Assembly (NCBI GenBank): GCA_021442845.1
Contig: JABUSD010000159.1
Span: forward strand, 1 to 10,555
Origin: Holdemanella sp.
Lineage (GTDB): Bacteria; Bacillota_I; Bacilli_A; Erysipelotrichales; Erysipelotrichaceae
Direction of reading: 5' to 3'
Length of the DNA: 10,555 nt
Part shown: positions 7,861 through 10,555 of the stretch, piece by piece
Numbering within the stretch: position 1 is the stretch's first letter
Layout: each line of letters starts with the position of its first letter
Translations under genes and position numbers: made by a program
Notes under the pieces: generated by a model
Databases searched by the model: none
Told to the model about the DNA's origin: nothing
Seen by the model: only the letters and a program-made list of their open reading frames with translations

Positions 7861-8903
7861 GCACTGATTGTCCTTTGAAGTGCTAATTCAACCAATCGAT
7901 CAATCAAATCCGGGAAATCAATTCCAATTGATTTCATCATAGAAGGATATCTTGAAGTTGCGGTAAATCCAGGAATCGTATTCAATTCGTTCAATACGAT
8001 TTCATTATCCTCTGTTAAGAACATATCCACACGAGCAAGTCCACAACAATTCATCGCAATATATGTCTTCTTTGCGAATACTCTTGCCTCCTGACGTTTT
8101 TCATCAGGAATTGATGAAGGACAATGAACAGAGGCTCCATTGTTTTCATATTTTCCTTCAAAATCATACATGTGGCCTGTAACACGAACTTCATCCACTT
8201 CTCCAGTAATGATGTCTTCATTTCCCATAACTGCACAACCGATTTCCAATCCTTTGATCATGCTTTCTACAAGAATCTTGCCTCTGCCATCATAATAGAA
8301 GGCATCTTCTATAGCTGGCATATAATCTGCTTCATTATCCACATAATGAACACCATAGCTGCTTCCTGCACTGCATGGCTTAATAAACCATGGAAGTGGA
8401 AGTGTTTGCTTCAATTCATCAAAGGAAGGAACAGTCTGTGTCTTTCGGATGCATACATACTTAGCACAAGGAATCCCTGCATTCTCACATAGGATATGGG
8501 TGATTTCCTTATCCATAGATGCTGCACTTGATAGAACATCACATCCGACATAGTGTATATTCATCAACTCAAACAATCCCTGGATACATCCATCCTCACC
8601 ATTCTTACCATGAAGAACAGGGAATACACAATCCAATGCGATTACTTCATTTGTTTTTCCAAGTTTAATAATCCCTTTATGCACCCATGCTGCAGGTGTA
8701 CTCTTTTCTTGCCATTGATCTTCTTCGATTTCTTCTATAGAAGCATCTGTAATATAGGTACGACCTGTTTTATCGATACCAATTAAAGTCATTTCGTATT
8801 TTTCAGTGCGGACCTGTCTAAGAACCGAACCAACAGAGTGAAGTGAAACAGAATATTCACTGCTTTGTCCACCAAAGACAATTCCTAATTTAATCTTGTC
8901 CAT
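7854..8903 (-). CDS. ddl: D-alanine:D-alanine (or D-serine) ligase, ATP-grasp family
   Basis: A 349-residue ATP-grasp ligase that makes the terminal D-Ala-D-X dipeptide of peptidoglycan. Key motifs are GIVFGGQSSEYSVS (7-20), HGKNGEDG (98-105), IKPCSAGSSYGV (174-185), the omega-loop EGKY (249-252), RVDMF (291-295, Asp293 for Mg) and NELNTIPGF (305-313). Tyr252 in the omega loop argues against a D-lactate ligase, where Phe or other residues occur. The following SRYPSMM (317-323) has Arg318 where ordinary Firmicute Ddl proteins read SMYP. This Arg is shared with VanC/VanG D-Ala:D-Ser ligases and aligns with VanC2 Arg322. The start at 8903 follows the murF stop by four bases, with AGGGAG encoded in murF's last codons. 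The stop overlaps the racemase start. The ligase family is certain; Ala versus Ser specificity is open. Confidence 0.95.
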   Translation of the reverse strand: MDKIKLGIVFGGQSSEYSVSLHSVGSVLRQVRTEKYEMTLIGIDKTGRTYITDASIEEIEEDQWQEKSTPAAWVHKGIIKLGKTNEVIALDCVFPVLHGKNGEDGCIQGLFELMNIHYVGCDVLSSAASMDKEITHILCENAGIPCAKYVCIRKTQTVPSFDELKQTLPLPWFIKPCSAGSSYGVHYVDNEADYMPAIEDAFYYDGRGKILVESMIKGLEIGCAVMGNEDIITGEVDEVRVTGHMYDFEGKYENNGASVHCPSSIPDEKRQEARVFAKKTYIAMNCCGLARVDMFLTEDNEIVLNELNTIPGFTATSRYPSMMKSIGIDFPDLIDRLVELALQRTISAC

Positions 8904-8907
8904 TTCT

Positions 8908-10266
8908 TTACATCTCCCTTAACATATTTACAATTTTATCCATAGCCATTGCACGGCTTCCCTTGACTAGAATGACACAATCCTGTTGAAGATAGTCCTT
9001 AACAGCTTCTACTATTTCTTCCTTTGTCTCAAACCATCTAGCTCCATCAAATGCTTTTGCCATATGCTTTGAAATTGGTCCTGTGCAATATAAAACATCA
9101 ACGCCATGTTCTTTGGCATAAGCACCCACATCATAATGAAGATCATCTTCCTCCGGTCCAAGTTCTAACATATCTGCAAGCAATGCAATATGTTTCTTTG
9201 CCGGTATCTTCATCAATGTATCAATCGCTGCCTTTGCGCTTTCTGGATTTGATTTATACGTATCATCTAAAATACGCGCTTTTTCAACAGAAATCAATGC
9301 TGTTCGCATTTTTGTGATTTCTAATTCTTTCAATCCTTTTAAAATAGATTCTTCTTTAATACCTTCATGGCGGGCAATATAGATAACCGGCAGACTATTC
9401 ATTGCCTGGAAATCACCAAATGCCTTCAAATAAACTCTATCCTGTAATAAAGAGGTCATAAAAGAAATGCCATCTTCCTCATAAGCGATATCTGAAGTAA
9501 TAGAGATATCACCACATTTTCCAAAGGAAGCAATAACCTTTGATGCATCAATTGTCATCTCTTTTAAACATTCTTTTAGTTCAGGACTTTCAATGTTGTA
9601 TAGGAATAATCCATTCTCTTTTAAGTTATCCAGAATTTCCAGTTTGGATTGAGCAATCTGCTTTTTTCCACCAAAGAATTCCATATGAGCAGTACCAATT
9701 GTTGTGATGACAGATATATCTGGTTGGGCAATGCTGCATAGGAAATCAATATCATGTTTATATTCCATACCCATCTCAAGAATGGCTACTTCAATGTCTT
9801 CATCAAAATCAAGAATTGTTAGTGGAAGACCCAATTCATTGTTTCGATTTCCTTGTGTCTTCTGTGTCTTTCTTTCCTGCGAGAATACACTATATAACAT
9901 ATCCTTACAGCTAGTCTTTCCATTGGATCCAGTAACCGCAATCACTTTGCAATCCAATGTAGCAAGATATGTTTTTGCTAATTCCTGTAATGCCTTTGCT
10001 GTATCTTTAACCAGAACACATACAATTCCTTCTGGATATGGTCTATGATCTTCCATCCACAAAGTAGCAGAAGCTCCCTTTTCAATAGCAGATTCAACAA
10101 AAGTATGTCCATCCACCCTTGTTCCAACCATTGGAATATATAACATATTTGGTGCAACCTGTCTTGAATCCATTGTCACACCACAGATTTTTTTATTTAC
10201 ATCGTCTAAATTTAAAATTTCAGCCTGTAGCATTTTAGCTACTTCAATAACGGTCTTTTCAATCAT
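8908..10266 (-). CDS. murF: UDP-N-acetylmuramoyl-tripeptide:D-alanyl-D-alanine ligase MurF
   Basis: A 452-residue Mur ligase that adds the D-Ala-D-X dipeptide to UDP-MurNAc-tripeptide in the cytoplasm, the last soluble step of the precursor. The N-terminal UDP-binding domain includes GVTMDSRQVAPNMLYIPM (29-46). The central ATPase domain has the P-loop TGSNGKTS (112-119), GNRNNELGLPLTIL (139-152) and LEMGMEYKHDI (163-173), with the lysine region IAQSKLEIL (204-212). The C-terminal domain begins near residue 320 and holds DDTYKSNPES (334-343), where most MurF proteins read DDTYNANP. The length is typical. The ATG at 10266 has GGGAG nine bases upstream and an extended -10 promoter just before that, making it the first gene of the operon. 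The ligase and racemase genes follow directly, so the whole D-dipeptide branch is co-expressed. Confidence 0.96.
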   Translation of the reverse strand: MIEKTVIEVAKMLQAEILNLDDVNKKICGVTMDSRQVAPNMLYIPMVGTRVDGHTFVESAIEKGASATLWMEDHRPYPEGIVCVLVKDTAKALQELAKTYLATLDCKVIAVTGSNGKTSCKDMLYSVFSQERKTQKTQGNRNNELGLPLTILDFDEDIEVAILEMGMEYKHDIDFLCSIAQPDISVITTIGTAHMEFFGGKKQIAQSKLEILDNLKENGLFLYNIESPELKECLKEMTIDASKVIASFGKCGDISITSDIAYEEDGISFMTSLLQDRVYLKAFGDFQAMNSLPVIYIARHEGIKEESILKGLKELEITKMRTALISVEKARILDDTYKSNPESAKAAIDTLMKIPAKKHIALLADMLELGPEEDDLHYDVGAYAKEHGVDVLYCTGPISKHMAKAFDGARWFETKEEIVEAVKDYLQQDCVILVKGSRAMAMDKIVNMLREM

Positions 10267-10275
10267 TTCTCAAAG

Positions 10276-10280
10276 CTCCC
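10276..10280 (-). promoter_or_regulatory. Ribosome binding site of murF
   Basis: GGGAG on the minus strand, nine bases before the murF ATG. It fixes the start at 10266. The predicted transcript start is only about 18 bases upstream of the ATG, so the leader is very short and leaves no room for a riboswitch. Confidence 0.75.
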
Positions 10281-10291
10281 ATATGGAGTAT

Positions 10292-10300
10292 ATTATAGCA
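10292..10300 (-). promoter_or_regulatory. Extended -10 promoter for the murF operon
   Basis: On the minus strand TGCTATAAT gives a perfect -10 hexamer (TATAAT, 10292-10297) with the extended TGn element (10298-10300). The -35 position, about 17 bases upstream, reads ATTAAT and is weak, which fits an extended -10 promoter. Transcription would start near 10284. This is the only convincing promoter on this strand ahead of the eleven genes. Confidence 0.7.
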
Positions 10301-10318
10301 TAATAAAGCCGTTTATTA
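10301..10318. promoter_or_regulatory. Palindrome in the murF promoter spacer, possible operator
   Basis: TAATAAA and TTTATTA form a perfect 7-base inverted repeat around a 4-base centre (GCCG). It lies directly against the TG of the extended -10 and fills the -35/-10 spacer. A dimeric regulator bound here would overlap RNA polymerase. The palindrome is seen directly; regulation is inferred, and AT-rich sequence can produce such repeats by chance. Confidence 0.4.
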
Positions 10319-10383
10319 ATACAAGTTTCTATGCAAATATTATGCCTCTAACTCCCTGACCAAAGAGAATTATAACCAAATTA

Positions 10384-10427
10384 TCACACATTTTCACATA
10401 TCACATATTTTCACATTTTTTACACAT
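10384..10427. repeat. Cluster of TCACA direct repeats between two divergent promoters
   Basis: TCACA occurs at 10384, 10394, 10401 and 10411, followed by a related ACACA at 10422, in an otherwise T-rich tract. Intervals are 10, 7, 10 and 11 bases, close to one helical turn. On the minus strand the units read TGTGA. The tract lies about 85 bases upstream of the murF -10 and just upstream of the divergent -10, so it could be an activator or repressor array, or merely an AT-rich upstream region. Only one unit (TTTTACACA) comes near a DnaA box. Confidence 0.45.
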
Positions 10428-10445
10428 AATTTAATAAGTAAGGTA

Positions 10446-10454
10446 TGGTATACT
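10446..10454 (+). promoter_or_regulatory. Divergent extended -10 promoter
   Basis: TGGTATACT on the plus strand combines the TGn extension (10446-10448) with a good -10 hexamer TATACT (10449-10454). The -35 region is weak (ATAATT at 17-base spacing). Transcription would begin near 10461 and run off the right edge of the window, so this promoter serves a gene or RNA that is not seen here. Confidence 0.5.
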
Positions 10455-10459
10455 CTAAA

Positions 10460-10555
10460 CTAAGCAAGGAATAGAAGGCCTTGTCAGTATGAATTTATAT
10501 TCATACAAAATTTTCTATCCCCTTAATTTTTGAAAAGTCAGGCATCCCCTTAGCC
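10460..10555 (+). ncRNA. Structured leader or small-RNA-like segment, unidentified and cut by window edge
   Basis: Starting at the predicted +1 of the divergent promoter, the sequence can fold strongly. An inner hairpin has GTATGAAT (10487-10494), loop TTAT, and ATTCATAC (10499-10506). An outer helix pairs ATAGAA (10471-10476) with TTCTAT (10513-10518), extended by AAGG with CCTT. The 9-mer ATCCCCTTA occurs twice (10517-10525 and 10544-10552), and CTAAG (10460-10464) can pair with CTTAG (10549-10553), giving a possible alternative closing stem. No reading frame with a ribosome binding site is visible. I do not recognise a known RNA family (6S RNA or a riboswitch leader are options), and the strand is inferred from the promoter. 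Confidence 0.35.
10487..10506. repeat. Perfect 8-base inverted repeat (hairpin)
   Basis: The arms GTATGAAT and ATTCATAC enclose a TTAT loop. On the plus strand it is followed by AAAATTTTC rather than a T tract, and on the minus strand by TGACAAGG, so it is not a typical intrinsic terminator on either strand. It is best read as the inner stem of the larger foldable segment at 10460-10555. Confidence 0.6.

Noticed and set aside
8124..8492. 122-codon plus-strand reading frame
   Set aside because: It is antisense to the ligase gene, has no ribosome binding site or recognisable domain, and the minus-strand protein there is a clear ATP-grasp enzyme.
7854..8903. Acquired vanA/vanB-type resistance ligase (D-Ala-D-Lac)
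   Set aside because: The omega loop keeps Lys251-Tyr252, there are no vanH, vanX or two-component genes nearby, and base composition matches the neighbours.
9704..10048. 114-codon plus-strand reading frame
   Set aside because: It is antisense to the MurF ATPase domain, with unusual composition and no family features.
10381..10430. DnaA-box cluster or replication origin
   Set aside because: Only TTTTACACA comes within one mismatch of TTATNCACA; the other TCACA units miss two or more positions, and no dnaA or dnaN gene is present.
10487..10506. Intrinsic terminator
   Set aside because: The 8-base hairpin is AT-rich and has no T tract after it on either strand.
1..10555. Mobile elements, CRISPR arrays, tRNA or rRNA genes
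   Set aside because: No transposase, integrase, terminal inverted repeats, spacer-repeat array or recognisable tRNA/rRNA sequence is seen on either strand.

Overview
The window looks like chromosomal DNA of a low-GC Firmicute. AT-rich coding sequence, AGGAG-type ribosome binding sites, a NadD-YqeK fusion and the gene set together point to an Erysipelotrichia-like gut bacterium. This placement is inferred from gene style and was not tested by a search. Every real gene lies on the minus strand, and transcription runs from the right edge to the left edge. Eleven genes fill positions 1 to 10266. Gaps are 1 to 28 bases or short overlaps, and I see no internal terminator or clear internal promoter, so this reads as one long operon whose last gene (mtnN) runs off the left edge.

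Right part (5691-10266), cell-wall precursor module: murF, a D-Ala:D-X ligase, a PLP racemase and a polytopic acyltransferase-3 membrane protein. The racemase would make the D-amino acid(s), the ligase would join D-Ala to a second D-residue, and MurF adds the dipeptide to UDP-MurNAc-tripeptide. Three details recall the VanC/VanG-VanT (D-Ala-D-Ser) branch rather than textbook Ddl and Alr. The ligase has an SRYP motif, the racemase has a HLQNSYG motif in place of the usual HLANSA, and the next gene is a stand-alone membrane protein resembling the N-terminal half of VanT. The module may therefore make D-Ala-D-Ser termini (intrinsic low-level vancomycin tolerance) or represent the ancestral, unfused form of that system.

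Middle (4115-5686): an uncharacterised FAD-dependent dehydrogenase of the COG2509 type.

Left part (1-4086): a version of the Bacillus subtilis yqeH operon. It holds yqeH (permuted GTPase, 30S assembly), yhbY/yqeI (CRM-domain RNA binding, ribosome assembly), a nadD-yqeK fusion (NAD synthesis plus HD-domain Ap4A hydrolase), rsfS (ribosome silencing), yqeM (SAM methyltransferase) and mtnN (MTA/SAH nucleosidase). yqeG and aroE, which accompany yqeH in B. subtilis, are absent here.

Right edge (10267-10555): a 289-base intergenic region with an extended -10 promoter for murF and an operator-like palindrome beside it. It also holds a cluster of TCACA direct repeats and a divergent extended -10 promoter that reads into a strongly structured, unidentified leader or small-RNA-like segment cut by the window edge.
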